A DNA stretch of 64,000 bases from Bosea sp. AS-1 (GTDB lineage Bacteria > Pseudomonadota > Alphaproteobacteria > Rhizobiales > Beijerinckiaceae), in assembly GCF_002220095.1 (NCBI RefSeq), contig NZ_CP022372.1, positions 4,808,501-4,872,500 of the forward strand, read 5' to 3'. How positions within the stretch are numbered: the first letter of the stretch is position 1; every line of letters begins with the position of its first letter. Both the position numbers and the translations under genes were made by a program. Below the pieces are notes generated by a model. It worked only from the letters and a program-made list of their open reading frames with translations, searched no databases and was not told where the DNA came from. Shown here one piece after another: positions 18,710 to 27,053 of the stretch.

Positions 18710-20371
18710 TCACTCCCCCGGCTGCAGCGCCGCGCCGGCGGCCTGAAGGGCGGGCCGGTCCGCCTCACCCGCGCTTCCCGCGGCCCGGCTGCGGGCCATG
18801 CGGATCGTCATCCCGACATTGTAGGCGGCGACGATGGCTCCGAGCAGGAACAGCAGCCCGCCCACGGTGCGCGCAATATAATAGGGGTGCATCGCGACCA
18901 GGCTGTCGATGAACGAATAGGCCAGCGTGCCGCTGTCGTTATAGGTGCGCCACATCAGGCCCTGGATGATGCCCGAGTTCCACATCGCGAAGACGTAGAT
19001 GATGGTCCCGGCGAGGGCGAGCCAGAAATGGACCTCGATCAGCTTGGGCGAATACATCCGCTCGACCTTCCACATCCACGGCACCAGCGCGTAGAGCGAG
19101 CCGAAGGTGATCATCGCCACCCAGCCCAGCGCGCCGGCATGGACGTGGCCGATGGTCCAGTCGGTATAGTGCGAGAGCGAGTTGACGGCCCGGATCGCCA
19201 TGAACGAGCCCTCGAAGGTCGAGAGGCCGTAGAAGACGGCGGCGACCATCATGAAGCGCAGCGTCGCGTCGTCGCGGACTTTGTGCCAGGCGCCGTTCAG
19301 CGTCGCCAGTGCGTTGCCGGCCGAAGCCCAGGACGGCACCAGCAACATCACCGAGAAGGTCATGCCCAGCGTCTGCACCCATTGCGGCAGCGCCGTGTAA
19401 TGCAGGTGGTGTGAGCCCGCCCACATATACATGAAGGTGATGCCCCAGAAGCTGATGATCGACAGCCTGTAGGAGAAGATCGGCCGGCCGGCCCGCTTCG
19501 GCAGGTAGTAGTACATCATGCCGAGGAAGCCGGAGGTCAGGAAGAAGGCGACCGCGTTGTGGCCGTACCACCACTGCGTCATCGCATCCTGCACGCCGGA
19601 GAAGAGCGAATAGCTCTTGGCGCTGGCGAAGGAGATCGGCACCGCCAGGTTGTTGACGATGTGCAGCACCGCCACGACCAGGATGAAGGCCATGTAGTAC
19701 CAGTTCGCGACGTAGATATGCGGTTCCTTCCGCCGCTGCAGCGTGCGGATGTAGAGCAGGAAATAGGCGACCCAGACGATGACCAGCCAGATGTCCGCGT
19801 ACCATTCCGGCTCGGCGTATTCCTTCGACTGGGTGACGCCCATCAGGTAGCCGCTGGCCGCGACCACGCAGAACAGGTTGTAGCCGATCAGTACGAACCA
19901 GGGGGTGAGCTGGTCGGGTAGGCGCGCCCGCGAAGTACGCTGCAGGACGTGGAAGGAGGTCGCGATCAGCGCGTTGCCACCGAAGCCGAAGATCACGCCC
20001 GAGGTATGGACCGGGCGGATGCGGCCGAAGCTCGCCCAGCCGGCGTCGAAGGTCAGGTCTGGCCAGGCCAGCAGCGCCGCAACCCAGACACCGAAGGCCA
20101 TGCCGACCACGGCCCAGGCCAGGGATAGGACGATGCCGACCTTGGTCGGATCGTCGTAATAGCGCGTCAGGCGCTCCTCCGAGGGCTCCGGCGCGAAATA
20201 TTGCGAAAGGACGAGTCCGGCGCAACCGAGGCCGAACAGCAGAACAACGACGCCCTGGGCCCCGAAAAGATCACCATTGCCGGCGATCGCCATGGCGAAG
20301 CCGCACAGCGCGACGAGCAGCGATATCGCCATCGCGCCCTGGCGTTCCGCGATCGTTAGCGTCGAAACCAT
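18710..20371 (-). CDS. ccoN: cbb3 cytochrome c oxidase catalytic subunit I CcoN
   Basis: This 553-residue catalytic subunit of the high-affinity cbb3 haem-copper oxidase reduces O2 at a haem b3-CuB site in the inner membrane. Family blocks seen are RPVHTSGVIFGFGGNALIATSFHVLQRT (low-spin haem ligand region), WYGHNAVAFFLTSGFLGMMYYYLPK, and GSHHLHYTALPQWVQTLGM with histidines for CuB. The C-terminal TIGHVHAGALGW block follows. The ATG at 20371 has GGGAGGGGG upstream, so the longer frame to 20575 is rejected. It is first of the ccoNOQP order, 234 bases downstream of a FixK-like box. Confidence 0.97.
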   Translation of the reverse strand: MVSTLTIAERQGAMAISLLVALCGFAMAIAGNGDLFGAQGVVVLLFGLGCAGLVLSQYFAPEPSEERLTRYYDDPTKVGIVLSLAWAVVGMAFGVWVAALLAWPDLTFDAGWASFGRIRPVHTSGVIFGFGGNALIATSFHVLQRTSRARLPDQLTPWFVLIGYNLFCVVAASGYLMGVTQSKEYAEPEWYADIWLVIVWVAYFLLYIRTLQRRKEPHIYVANWYYMAFILVVAVLHIVNNLAVPISFASAKSYSLFSGVQDAMTQWWYGHNAVAFFLTSGFLGMMYYYLPKRAGRPIFSYRLSIISFWGITFMYMWAGSHHLHYTALPQWVQTLGMTFSVMLLVPSWASAGNALATLNGAWHKVRDDATLRFMMVAAVFYGLSTFEGSFMAIRAVNSLSHYTDWTIGHVHAGALGWVAMITFGSLYALVPWMWKVERMYSPKLIEVHFWLALAGTIIYVFAMWNSGIIQGLMWRTYNDSGTLAYSFIDSLVAMHPYYIARTVGGLLFLLGAIVAAYNVGMTIRMARSRAAGSAGEADRPALQAAGAALQPGE

Positions 20372-20604
20372 CGCTACCCCCTCCCGAGGCGGCTCGTGCC
20401 GCGCATCGCCCTCAGCGCCTGGCGCATCGGCGCACAGCCTGTAGCCGGACAAGGATAGCCAGTCGGCGACATTCGGCCCTTCAAGCGAGGCGCCTGCGCA
20501 AAGAGGGAAGGAAATCTCACCGTACCACCTCGATCTCGACTGCCGCGTCGGGCCGGGACATTCGAACAATCGCATCCTTCTAGCGGGCGGATGAAAGCTG
20601 CGAT

Positions 20605-20618
20605 TTGATTCAGCTCAA
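20605..20618 (-). promoter_or_regulatory. FixK/FNR-type anaerobox upstream of ccoN
   Basis: TTGATTCAGCTCAA matches the FixK/FNR pattern TTGA-N6-TCAA exactly and the longer TTGAT-N4-ATCAA at nine of ten positions. It is centred about 240 bases upstream of the ccoN ATG. In alphaproteobacteria such boxes activate fixNOQP under low oxygen, about 41 bases before the transcript start. A leader of roughly 200 bases would follow if the spacing is typical. Confidence 0.75.
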
Positions 20619-20776
20619 TTCAGTGCCGATTTCGAGCACCGTGCCTAGCGGGCGTCCGACACTATCGGAGCCGGAGCGTCCGCAAGTTGCGAAAACGCAA
20701 ACTCGCGTCGAAGATCTTCAGCCGGCAAGGAAACAGGCCGAGGGCCGACCACTTCCGGTTTTCATACGAAGATTCA

Positions 20777-20791
20777 TGCACTTGAAGTGCA
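20777..20791. promoter_or_regulatory. 15-bp perfect palindrome upstream of PAS gene
   Basis: TGCACTT-G-AAGTGCA is a perfect dyad; with a one-base slip the flanks extend it to TTCAT...ATGAA (about 20773-20797). It lies 167 bases before the PAS-gene ATG. It does not match the FixK pattern. The binding protein is unknown. Confidence 0.5.
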
Positions 20792-20957
20792 ATGAAATGA
20801 GATTGTCCGGCTTCTGGCCGGATGACATCCTGCTGGTTCTGTCCCATGCCGGCATGCAGCCGAGGCGCGCCGCGTTGCGGTCTCGTCGGCGCCTGGTCCG
20901 GTTCCTGATCGGGCACTCGGCCGGTGCTTGGCCACGCCCAAACAAGAGGCGCACAAG

Positions 20958-21425
20958 ATGCTCGATGCTTCGGAACGGCTCGTCGAAAATCTCGGTGCCG
21001 CACTTCTCGCAAGCGAAGCCGACGCCATCCTGGCGACCGACCAAAATGGCATCATCCTGTTCTGGAATCCCGGCGCGGTCCGGCTTTTCGGCTTCACACC
21101 GGAACAGGCTCTCAGCGCATCGCTCGATCTGATCATTCCCGAACGGCTGCGACGGCGGCACTGGATCGGCTGGGAGAACGTTATTGCAACCGGCGCCACG
21201 CGCTATGGCGCCGGCGATCTGCTGTCCGTCCCGGCCCTAGCGGCGGATGGCCGGCAGATCTCGGTCGAGTTCACCATCACCCTGCTGCGTGGGCCCGGTG
21301 GCGGGATCACCGGCATGGCGGCCGTCCTGCGCGACGTCACGCTCCGTTTCGAGGAACTGCGCCGGCTGCGGCGCGAACTCGCAGGGCAGACCGGGACCGG
21401 GCAAGCGGGAGAGGCGCGACCGTGA
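20958..21425 (+). CDS. single-domain PAS protein, possible haem/oxygen sensor
   Basis: This protein of about 155 residues consists almost only of one PAS domain: LASEADAILATDQNGIILFWNPGAVRLFGFTPEQAL, then the F-helix region IIPERLRRRHWIGW, and strands ending GITGMAAVLRDVTLRFEE. The histidine in RRRHWIGW falls where FixL has its haem-ligand histidine (RSRHDGY). No kinase, HTH or GGDEF domain follows; a short coiled C-terminus ends it. The ATG at 20958 with AGAGG upstream is preferred over TTG at 20928. Its TGA overlaps the next gene (GTGA). Being divergent from the cbb3 operon suggests a redox or oxygen role; haem binding is inference. Confidence 0.75.
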   Translation: MLDASERLVENLGAALLASEADAILATDQNGIILFWNPGAVRLFGFTPEQALSASLDLIIPERLRRRHWIGWENVIATGATRYGAGDLLSVPALAADGRQISVEFTITLLRGPGGGITGMAAVLRDVTLRFEELRRLRRELAGQTGTGQAGEARP

Positions 21426-21931
21426 CCGTCGCCACCGACCTGGCCCCGCCGCTCGATGTGGTGCGCTGGTTCAACACGCCGCAACCGCTCGCTCTCGCCG
21501 ACCTGCGCGGGCGCGTCGTGGTTCTCCATGCCTTCCAGATGCTCTGCCCCGGCTGTGTGCAGGGCGGCCTGCCGCAAGCGCAGCGGATCTCCCGACTCTT
21601 TCCCGCAGAAGCGGTCGCAGTCATCGGGCTCCACACGGTCTTCGAACACCATGCGGCGATGACGCCGGTCTCGCTCGAAGCCTTCATCCACGAGTTCCGC
21701 CTGACCTTCCCGATCGGCGTCGACCGGCCCTCGGAGGACGGGCCGCTTCCGCAGACCATGGCTGCCTATGGCATGCGCGGAACGCCGAGCCTGATCCTGA
21801 TCGACAGGGCGGGGCGCATCCGCAAGCACGGCTTCGGGACCGAGGACGATATGCGGATCGGTGCCGAGGTCGCGACGCTCCTGGCCGAGCCGGCCGATCA
21901 GGAGATCGCAGCCTCGCCTAGCGGCTCCTGA
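21422..21931 (+). CDS. thioredoxin-fold redoxin (TlpA/peroxiredoxin-like)
   Basis: This 169-residue thioredoxin-fold protein has ALADLRGRVVVLHAFQMLCPGCVQGGLPQ with a CPGC active-site pair, then DRPSEDGPLPQTMAAYGMRGTPSLILIDRAGRIRKHGFG, which contains the cis-proline loop (GTPS). No signal peptide is seen, so it is probably cytosolic. It starts at GTG 21422, overlapping the PAS gene stop, so the two are coupled. Its last 14 bases overlap the convergent cyclo-ligase gene. A thiol-disulfide or peroxide-reducing role is expected; the substrate is unknown. Confidence 0.83.
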   Translation: MTVATDLAPPLDVVRWFNTPQPLALADLRGRVVVLHAFQMLCPGCVQGGLPQAQRISRLFPAEAVAVIGLHTVFEHHAAMTPVSLEAFIHEFRLTFPIGVDRPSEDGPLPQTMAAYGMRGTPSLILIDRAGRIRKHGFGTEDDMRIGAEVATLLAEPADQEIAASPSGS

Positions 21932-22586
21932 TGCCGGTTTCGGTCATGATGTGGCGCATGGGAATGTCATGGGGTTGCGGCATGATCGACGCCATCGCGG
22001 CCTGATCATAGCCGACGCCGATCGCAACTGTGCTCGTGGGCAGTTGAACCAGCGTCCGGTCGAAGAAGCCGCCGCCATAGCCGAGCCTATAGAAGCCCGG
22101 ATCGAAGCCGACGAGAGGCGCAATCACGATATCCGGGATGACGACCTCGCCATCCGCAGGAATCGGGATGTTCCAGACACCGCGCGTCAGGCGATCTCCC
22201 TGTTGCCAGCTTCGGAAGATGAGCGGTGTCCGGCTCGCGACCACCACGGGTAGCGCCGTACGTGCGCCGCGAGCCTGGAGCGACACCAGCCATGGCCGCA
22301 GATCCGGCTCGCCGCGGAACGGCCAATAGGCGCTGATCACATGCCCGCCTGGATCACCGATCAGCCGATCGAGGGCCTGCGCGATCCTTGCAGCTGCGTC
22401 GGCCCGGAACGATGCCGACAGCGAAAGGCGGTTCGTGATCAGCCGCTCCCGCTGGGCCTTGCGCCAGGCGACGACGCCCTGCGTGGGCGGTGGTGGCGGA
22501 GCGAGGCCGAAATAAGCAGGATCGACCTCCCGCATGAAGCAGGGCGGCGAGGCATAGCTGCGCGGCTCGTCATCGTCTCGCGTCAT
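21918..22586 (-). CDS. 5-formyltetrahydrofolate cyclo-ligase
   Basis: This 222-residue enzyme converts 5-formyl-THF plus ATP to 5,10-methenyl-THF in the cytosol. The family is recognised from WRKAQRERLITNRL, PFRGEPDLRPWL, and the ATP-site block APLVGFDPGFYRLGYGGGFFDRTL followed by AIGVGYDQA. The N-terminal ~25 residues (acidic, then PPCFMREVDPAYFGL) are an extension often seen in alphaproteobacterial members. The ATG at 22586 overlaps the Tim44-like gene stop (ATGA). It is the last gene of the xdhC-ctaD run. Confidence 0.88.
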   Translation of the reverse strand: MTRDDDEPRSYASPPCFMREVDPAYFGLAPPPPPTQGVVAWRKAQRERLITNRLSLSASFRADAAARIAQALDRLIGDPGGHVISAYWPFRGEPDLRPWLVSLQARGARTALPVVVASRTPLIFRSWQQGDRLTRGVWNIPIPADGEVVIPDIVIAPLVGFDPGFYRLGYGGGFFDRTLVQLPTSTVAIGVGYDQAAMASIMPQPHDIPMRHIMTETGIRSR

Positions 22587-23230
22587 CGCACCTCCGTCCG
22601 CGTCGCCACGACCAGCCAACCATCGTCCCGCACCGCCGGGTTGCGTGCAAACGTCCAGATGTCGACGCCGTGCAAGGGGCTCGACACATTGCGGAAGAGC
22701 AGCCCTGCCGGGCGACGCGGCAGCTTGAAGGATTCGCTGGTGAAACGGATGGACACCTCCATCCGCTCTTCCTCGATCCGGGCCTCTACGATCTCGGGCT
22801 CGATGCGCGAGAACAAGGTTTCCGCCGCCTCCTCCCCCTCCTCCTCACGCTGGGCAATCGTCTCGCTGAAGGCATCGTAGACATCCGGGGCAAGCAAGTG
22901 GCTCAGGGCGTCTCGGTCTCCGGCATCGAAGGCCGACACCACAGCTTCATAAGTCGCGAGCGCCCTTCCGATGAAGGCCTCTACCGAGGCTGCACCATCG
23001 CGCTGCAGGATTTCGCGCATCGAGGCGGCTGCGCTGCGCGATATGATCGCGGACAAGGCCCGTGGGTCGGGCTTCTGCTGCACCTGATCGCCCGCTGCCT
23101 GCTCCGCCGTTTCGCCATTCCCGGCCTGTCCGAGCGACGTCAGTTGCTGGGTGAACCAGACAAGGTTCCAGTAGACGCAGATGAGCCAGAGGAGCGTCGT
23201 CAATCCTGTGCTGTCGGCTTCATGGGGCAT
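22583..23230 (-). CDS. Tim44-like domain membrane-anchored protein
   Basis: This 215-residue protein has one N-terminal membrane helix (TTLLWLICVYWNLVWF), a low-complexity linker, and a C-terminal Tim44-like domain (about residues 70-215) with VEAFIGRALATYEAVVSAFDAGDRDALSHLLAPDVYDAF and WLVVATRTEV. Alphaproteobacterial relatives (TimA) are inner-membrane proteins; mitochondrial Tim44 recruits the import motor. It follows ctaD by 47 bases and overlaps the cyclo-ligase gene. A role in holding or folding respiratory subunits is possible from context but not shown. Confidence 0.75.
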   Translation of the reverse strand: MPHEADSTGLTTLLWLICVYWNLVWFTQQLTSLGQAGNGETAEQAAGDQVQQKPDPRALSAIISRSAAASMREILQRDGAASVEAFIGRALATYEAVVSAFDAGDRDALSHLLAPDVYDAFSETIAQREEEGEEAAETLFSRIEPEIVEARIEEERMEVSIRFTSESFKLPRRPAGLLFRNVSSPLHGVDIWTFARNPAVRDDGWLVVATRTEVR

Positions 23231-23277
23231 TGCGACCTCCCTGTCCTGGTTCCGACATCATCCGGCCCGGGCGCACC

Positions 23278-24891
23278 TCAGGCCTCATGATCCGTCCCGA
23301 CGATGCGTGGCAGCGTCTCGAACTGGTGGAAGGGTGGCGGCGAGGACAGCGTCCATTCCAGGGTCGTCGCGCCCTCCCCCCATGGATTGTCGCCGGCGGG
23401 GCGCTTGCGCCAGAACGCCTCCGCGACCATCGCGACGAAGACGAGCAGGCTCGCGCCAGAGATGTAGGAGCCGATCGAGGAGACGAAGTTCCAGCCGGCG
23501 AAGGCATCGGGATAATCGGCATAATGGCGCGGCATGCCCGCCAGTCCGAGGAAATGCTGCGGGAAGAACACCATGTTCACACCAACGAACATCATGACGA
23601 AATGCAGCCGCCCGAGCCATTCATTGGTCAGGTAGCCGCTCATCTTCGGGAACCAGTAGTAGAAGCCGGCGAAGATGCCGAAGACGGCGCCGAGCGACAG
23701 CACGTAGTGGAAATGGGCGATGACGTAGTAGGTGTTGTGCAGGACGCGGTCGACGCCGGCATTGGCCAAGACCACGCCGGTGACGCCGCCGATGGTGAAG
23801 AGTACGACGAAGCCGATTGCCCAGAGCATCGGAACGCGGATGCTGATCGAGCCGCCCCACATCGTCGCGAGCCAGGAGAAGATCTTGATGCCCGTCGGCA
23901 CCGCGATGACCATCGAGGCGAAAGCGAAGTAGCGCTGCGTGTTGAGCGACAGCCCGGCGGTGAACATATGGTGCGCCCAGACGATGAAGCCGATGAGGCC
24001 GATCGCGACGATGGCATAAGCCATGCCGAGATAGCCGAAGATCGGTTTCTTCGAGAAGGTCGAGACGACATGGCTGACGATGCCGAAGGCTGGCAGGATC
24101 ATGATGTAGACTTCGGGGTGGCCGAAGAACCAGAACAGATGCTGGTAGAGGATCGGGTCGCCGCCGCCGGCCGGATCGAAGAAGGTCGTGCCGAAGTTGC
24201 GGTCGGTCAGCAGCATGGTGATCGCACCGGCCAGCACGGGCAGCGCGAAGAGCAGCATGAAGGCCGTGACCAGCATCGCCCAGGCGAAGAGCGGCATCTT
24301 GTGCAAGGTCATGCCGGGCGCGCGCATGTTCAGGATCGTCGTGATGAAGTTGATCGCGCCCAGGATCGAGGCCGCGCCGGACAAGTGAATCGACAGGATG
24401 ACGAAATCGACCGCCGGACCAGGCTGACCGGTGGCTGCGGAGAACGGCGGATAGAGCGTCCAGCCGCCGCCATGGCCGGAAGTGCCCGGCGCGCCTTCGA
24501 CGAAGAGCGAGCAGAGAAACAGCACGAAGGACGCGACCAGCAGCCAGAACGAGACGTTATTCATGCGCGGAAAGGCCATGTCCGGCGCACCGATCATCAG
24601 CGGCACCAGCCAGTTGCCGAACCCGCCGATCAGCGCCGGCATGATGACGAAGAAGATCATGATCAGGCCGTGGGCGCTGACGACCACATTGAACACAGCC
24701 GGGCTGGAAAAGATCTGCATGCCCGGCTGCTGCAGCTCCATCCGCATGGCAACCGAGAGAGCCGTGCCCAGCATGCCGGCGAGGGCGGAGAAGATCAGGT
24801 AGAGCGTCCCGATGTCCTTGTGGTTGGTCGACAGGAACCAGCGGGTCCAGAAGCCGGGCCTGTGGTCGGCGGTCTCGACGTGAGCTGTCAT
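23278..24891 (-). CDS. ctaD: aa3-type cytochrome c oxidase subunit I (lone gene)
   Basis: This 537-residue catalytic subunit of an A-type haem-copper oxidase starts with [19 protein letters not shown]. Haem and copper ligands lie in [37 protein letters not shown] and [10 protein letters not shown]. Both proton paths look intact: Asp in [12 protein letters not shown], Glu in GHPEVY, Lys in [10 protein letters not shown]. Subunits II and III and the haem O synthase are not nearby, so it must pair with subunits encoded elsewhere or be an extra copy. It begins two bases after the xdhC stop. Confidence 0.95.
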   Translation of the reverse strand: MTAHVETADHRPGFWTRWFLSTNHKDIGTLYLIFSALAGMLGTALSVAMRMELQQPGMQIFSSPAVFNVVVSAHGLIMIFFVIMPALIGGFGNWLVPLMIGAPDMAFPRMNNVSFWLLVASFVLFLCSLFVEGAPGTSGHGGGWTLYPPFSAATGQPGPAVDFVILSIHLSGAASILGAINFITTILNMRAPGMTLHKMPLFAWAMLVTAFMLLFALPVLAGAITMLLTDRNFGTTFFDPAGGGDPILYQHLFWFFGHPEVYIMILPAFGIVSHVVSTFSKKPIFGYLGMAYAIVAIGLIGFIVWAHHMFTAGLSLNTQRYFAFASMVIAVPTGIKIFSWLATMWGGSISIRVPMLWAIGFVVLFTIGGVTGVVLANAGVDRVLHNTYYVIAHFHYVLSLGAVFGIFAGFYYWFPKMSGYLTNEWLGRLHFVMMFVGVNMVFFPQHFLGLAGMPRHYADYPDAFAGWNFVSSIGSYISGASLLVFVAMVAEAFWRKRPAGDNPWGEGATTLEWTLSSPPPFHQFETLPRIVGTDHEA

Positions 24892-24892
24892 C

Positions 24893-25786
24893 TCATTCTC
24901 CTACGACGCGCAGCGGCTCGACATTTGCCGGCGTGACCGGCGGCCGCGTCTCGCCCGACGCGGCCGCCGACACGTCCCCCATCTGCGGCGCGACTTCCCG
25001 GTCGGCGCGGCTGCGGCGGACGAGCACGATCTCTGCGATGACCGACAACGCGATTTCCTCGGCCGTGCGTGCGCTCAAGGCGAGCCCGGCCGGGGCGTGA
25101 ATCCGATCGATCGCCTGGCGGTCGAAACCGATCTTGCGCAGATAGGCCAACACCAGCCCGGCGCGCTTGCGGCTGGCGATCAGCGCGATATGGCCGACCT
25201 CGCTCGCGAGCAGGCGGCGCAGCGATTCATGGTCGCCGCGATGCTGCGTTGCGACGACCGCGAAGTCTCCGGCCGCCGGCGTCACCGCCTCATAGTCAGG
25301 ATCGTCGGCGATGATGCGGGAGGCCTCGGGAAACCGTTCCGCAACGGCCATGGCGTCATCGACGACGACCGAGAATCCCAACAGAACGCCGAAGTGGCAC
25401 AGGCATTCGGCCACGCGGCCATGCCCCAGAATCCAGAGCGCAGGTCTAGGCAGGACGGGCTCGACATAGACCCGCATCCGGCCGCCGCAGGGCATGCCCG
25501 CGCCGAGCACCTCGCTGTCGAGGTCGACCTCGACGAGTTGCGGCGTGCCGCTGGCGCAGGCTTCGACCGCGGCGTGCGCGATCGTGGATTCGGCACAGCC
25601 GCCGCCGACCCAGCCCGCAATGACTTCCCCTTCGGTATCGAACAGAGCCTTCGCACCGGCGCGCCCTGCGCTGGAGCCCCGCGCTTCGACGACGACGCCG
25701 AGCGCGAAAGCATGGCCGGCAGCAGACAGTTCGGCGGCCAGCTGGAGGATATCCGTTCCGGTAAAATCGGCGGGGCGCACGCCCAT
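24893..25786 (-). CDS. XdhC/CoxI family protein
   Basis: This 297-residue XdhC-family protein is of the type that binds, sulfurates or inserts molybdenum cofactor for xanthine dehydrogenase-like or CO dehydrogenase-like enzymes. The N-terminal domain has [35 protein letters not shown] with the conserved glycines and Cys; the C-terminal Rossmann domain has [13 protein letters not shown] and [12 protein letters not shown]. No molybdoenzyme gene is in the window. It is first in a tight run with ctaD and divergent from a LysR gene, which may regulate it. Confidence 0.85.
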   Translation of the reverse strand: MGVRPADFTGTDILQLAAELSAAGHAFALGVVVEARGSSAGRAGAKALFDTEGEVIAGWVGGGCAESTIAHAAVEACASGTPQLVEVDLDSEVLGAGMPCGGRMRVYVEPVLPRPALWILGHGRVAECLCHFGVLLGFSVVVDDAMAVAERFPEASRIIADDPDYEAVTPAAGDFAVVATQHRGDHESLRRLLASEVGHIALIASRKRAGLVLAYLRKIGFDRQAIDRIHAPAGLALSARTAEEIALSVIAEIVLVRRSRADREVAPQMGDVSAAASGETRPPVTPANVEPLRVVGE

Positions 25787-25910
25787 GGCATCCCATCCCA
25801 GAAGACTGGGGCCGCCATGTTCAGGGGATCCTGCCGGTCAGCTGTTCCGCGTGGACGATGGCGTTGCCCAGCTCCGCCATCTTGCGCTTTCAAGAAAAGC
25901 AAACAATCGA

Positions 25911-25929
25911 ATTTAATGACGGATTGAAT
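25911..25929. promoter_or_regulatory. LysR-type dyad between xdhC and LysR gene
   Basis: ATTTAAT-GACGG-ATTGAAT is an inverted repeat with one mismatch in seven, 38 bases upstream of the LysR start and 125 bases upstream of xdhC. Position and AT-richness suit a LysR binding site. Confidence 0.4.
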
Positions 25930-25967
25930 GCAGGAATAATGCTACAAAGGTCTCGGAGGCGCTGCAC

Positions 25968-26837
25968 ATGGATATCGAGCTGGCCCGAACCTTCCTGGAG
26001 ATCGTGCGGATGCGCAGCTTCGTGCGCGCCGCCGAGCAGCTCAACGTCAGCCAGACCGCGGTCAGTGCGCGCGTCAAGGCCCTGGAAGAACAGCTCGGGC
26101 GGCCGCTTTTCATCCGCAACAAGAACGGTGCTTCACTGACGCCCGCGGGCGAGCAGTTCCTACGCTATGCGCCAATGTTCGTGCAGCTCTGGCAGCGGGC
26201 GCGGCACCAAGTTGCGGTCCCGCCGGGGCGACGCGCGGTGCTGAGCATCGGCGGTGAACTCAGCCTCTGGCATCCGTGGCTGGTCGAATGGCTGCATTGG
26301 ATGCGCCGCGCCGCGCCCGACATCGCGCTGCGCGTCGAGGTCGGCCTGCCCGAAAGTCTGACCCATCAGGTTTCGACCGGCGCGCTCGACATCGCCGTGA
26401 TGTATCAACCCCAGCACCGGCCGGGCGCGCGCGTCGAATTGCTGCTCGAGGAGAAGCTCGTGCTGGTCTCGACCGCTGCAGACACCGAAACCGCAGGGGC
26501 GGACAATTACGTCTATGTCGACTGGGGCCCGGACTTCGCCCAGCATCACGAACTCAGCTTTCCCGAGGAGAACAACCCCGGCCTGTTCGTCAGCCTGGGG
26601 CCGCTCGCCTTGAGCTATATCCTCGAGGTCGGCGGCTCGGGATATTTCCGCCAGCGGGTGGTCGCGCCACACATCGCCGCCGGCCGGCTGCATCTCGTCG
26701 CCGGAGCGCCGAGCTTCTTCTACCCGATCTATGCCATGTGCTCGGCCCAGGCCGATGACGAGCTGGTGGATCTCGCCCTGTCGGGATTACGCAGCATTGC
26801 GGCGGCGAGTCCGGCGGAGGCGGCAGCGGGATCCTGA
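25968..26837 (+). CDS. LysR family transcriptional regulator
   Basis: This 289-residue LysR regulator has an N-terminal winged HTH with MDIELARTFLEIVRMRSFVRAAEQLNVSQTAVSARVKALEEQLGRPLF. A substrate-binding domain follows (SIGGELSLWHPWLVEWLHWMR, LDIAVMYQP). The ligand domain is divergent from metabolic LysR types. It is divergent from xdhC-ctaD and is followed downstream by the D-carbamoylase gene, so either could be its target; a dyad lies on each side of the gene. Confidence 0.88.
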   Translation: MDIELARTFLEIVRMRSFVRAAEQLNVSQTAVSARVKALEEQLGRPLFIRNKNGASLTPAGEQFLRYAPMFVQLWQRARHQVAVPPGRRAVLSIGGELSLWHPWLVEWLHWMRRAAPDIALRVEVGLPESLTHQVSTGALDIAVMYQPQHRPGARVELLLEEKLVLVSTAADTETAGADNYVYVDWGPDFAQHHELSFPEENNPGLFVSLGPLALSYILEVGGSGYFRQRVVAPHIAAGRLHLVAGAPSFFYPIYAMCSAQADDELVDLALSGLRSIAAASPAEAAAGS

Positions 26838-26861
26838 GCGGGCGGCATCGGGCGCTGGAGG

Positions 26862-26880
26862 CCATAATGGTGAATTATGG
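26862..26880. promoter_or_regulatory. perfect dyad with T-N11-A pattern upstream of D-carbamoylase
   Basis: CCATAAT-GGTGA-ATTATGG is a perfect inverted repeat with seven-base arms; T865 and A877 of the 26 kb segment form the T-N11-A spacing of LysR boxes. It lies about 175 bases upstream of the carbamoylase start and just after the LysR stop. The same half-site ATTATGG occurs in the dyad at 34488. Confidence 0.5.
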
Positions 26881-27053
26881 ATGGCCTCGAACAAAGCATA
26901 TGAAGAATGGGCGGGGACCGTCTAATGCTCTGGCATGGCCCAATCAAGGGCAACCTTGGCGAAAGCCTTGCCCGAGCGCGGCGTCGCCGTCTCGAACGGG
27001 CTCGGCGGAGCGCCTTGGGGGTAGCCCGCCGCTTCGTCAGATCAGGAATGCCC

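Larger units (their letters stand above)
20372..20957. other. 586-base divergent control region between ccoN and PAS gene
   Basis: No protein-coding gene is supported here. The stretch holds the ccoN leader, a FixK/FNR-like box (20605-20618), a short hairpin TTGCG-AAAA-CGCAA (20687-20700) and a 15-base palindrome (20777-20791). Frames open across it are low-quality read-through of neighbouring genes. Confidence 0.6.

Noticed and set aside
23230..24936. A 568-codon plus-strand frame opposite ctaD
   Set aside because: Shadow of the ctaD codon pattern; the translated product is charged repeats with no family.
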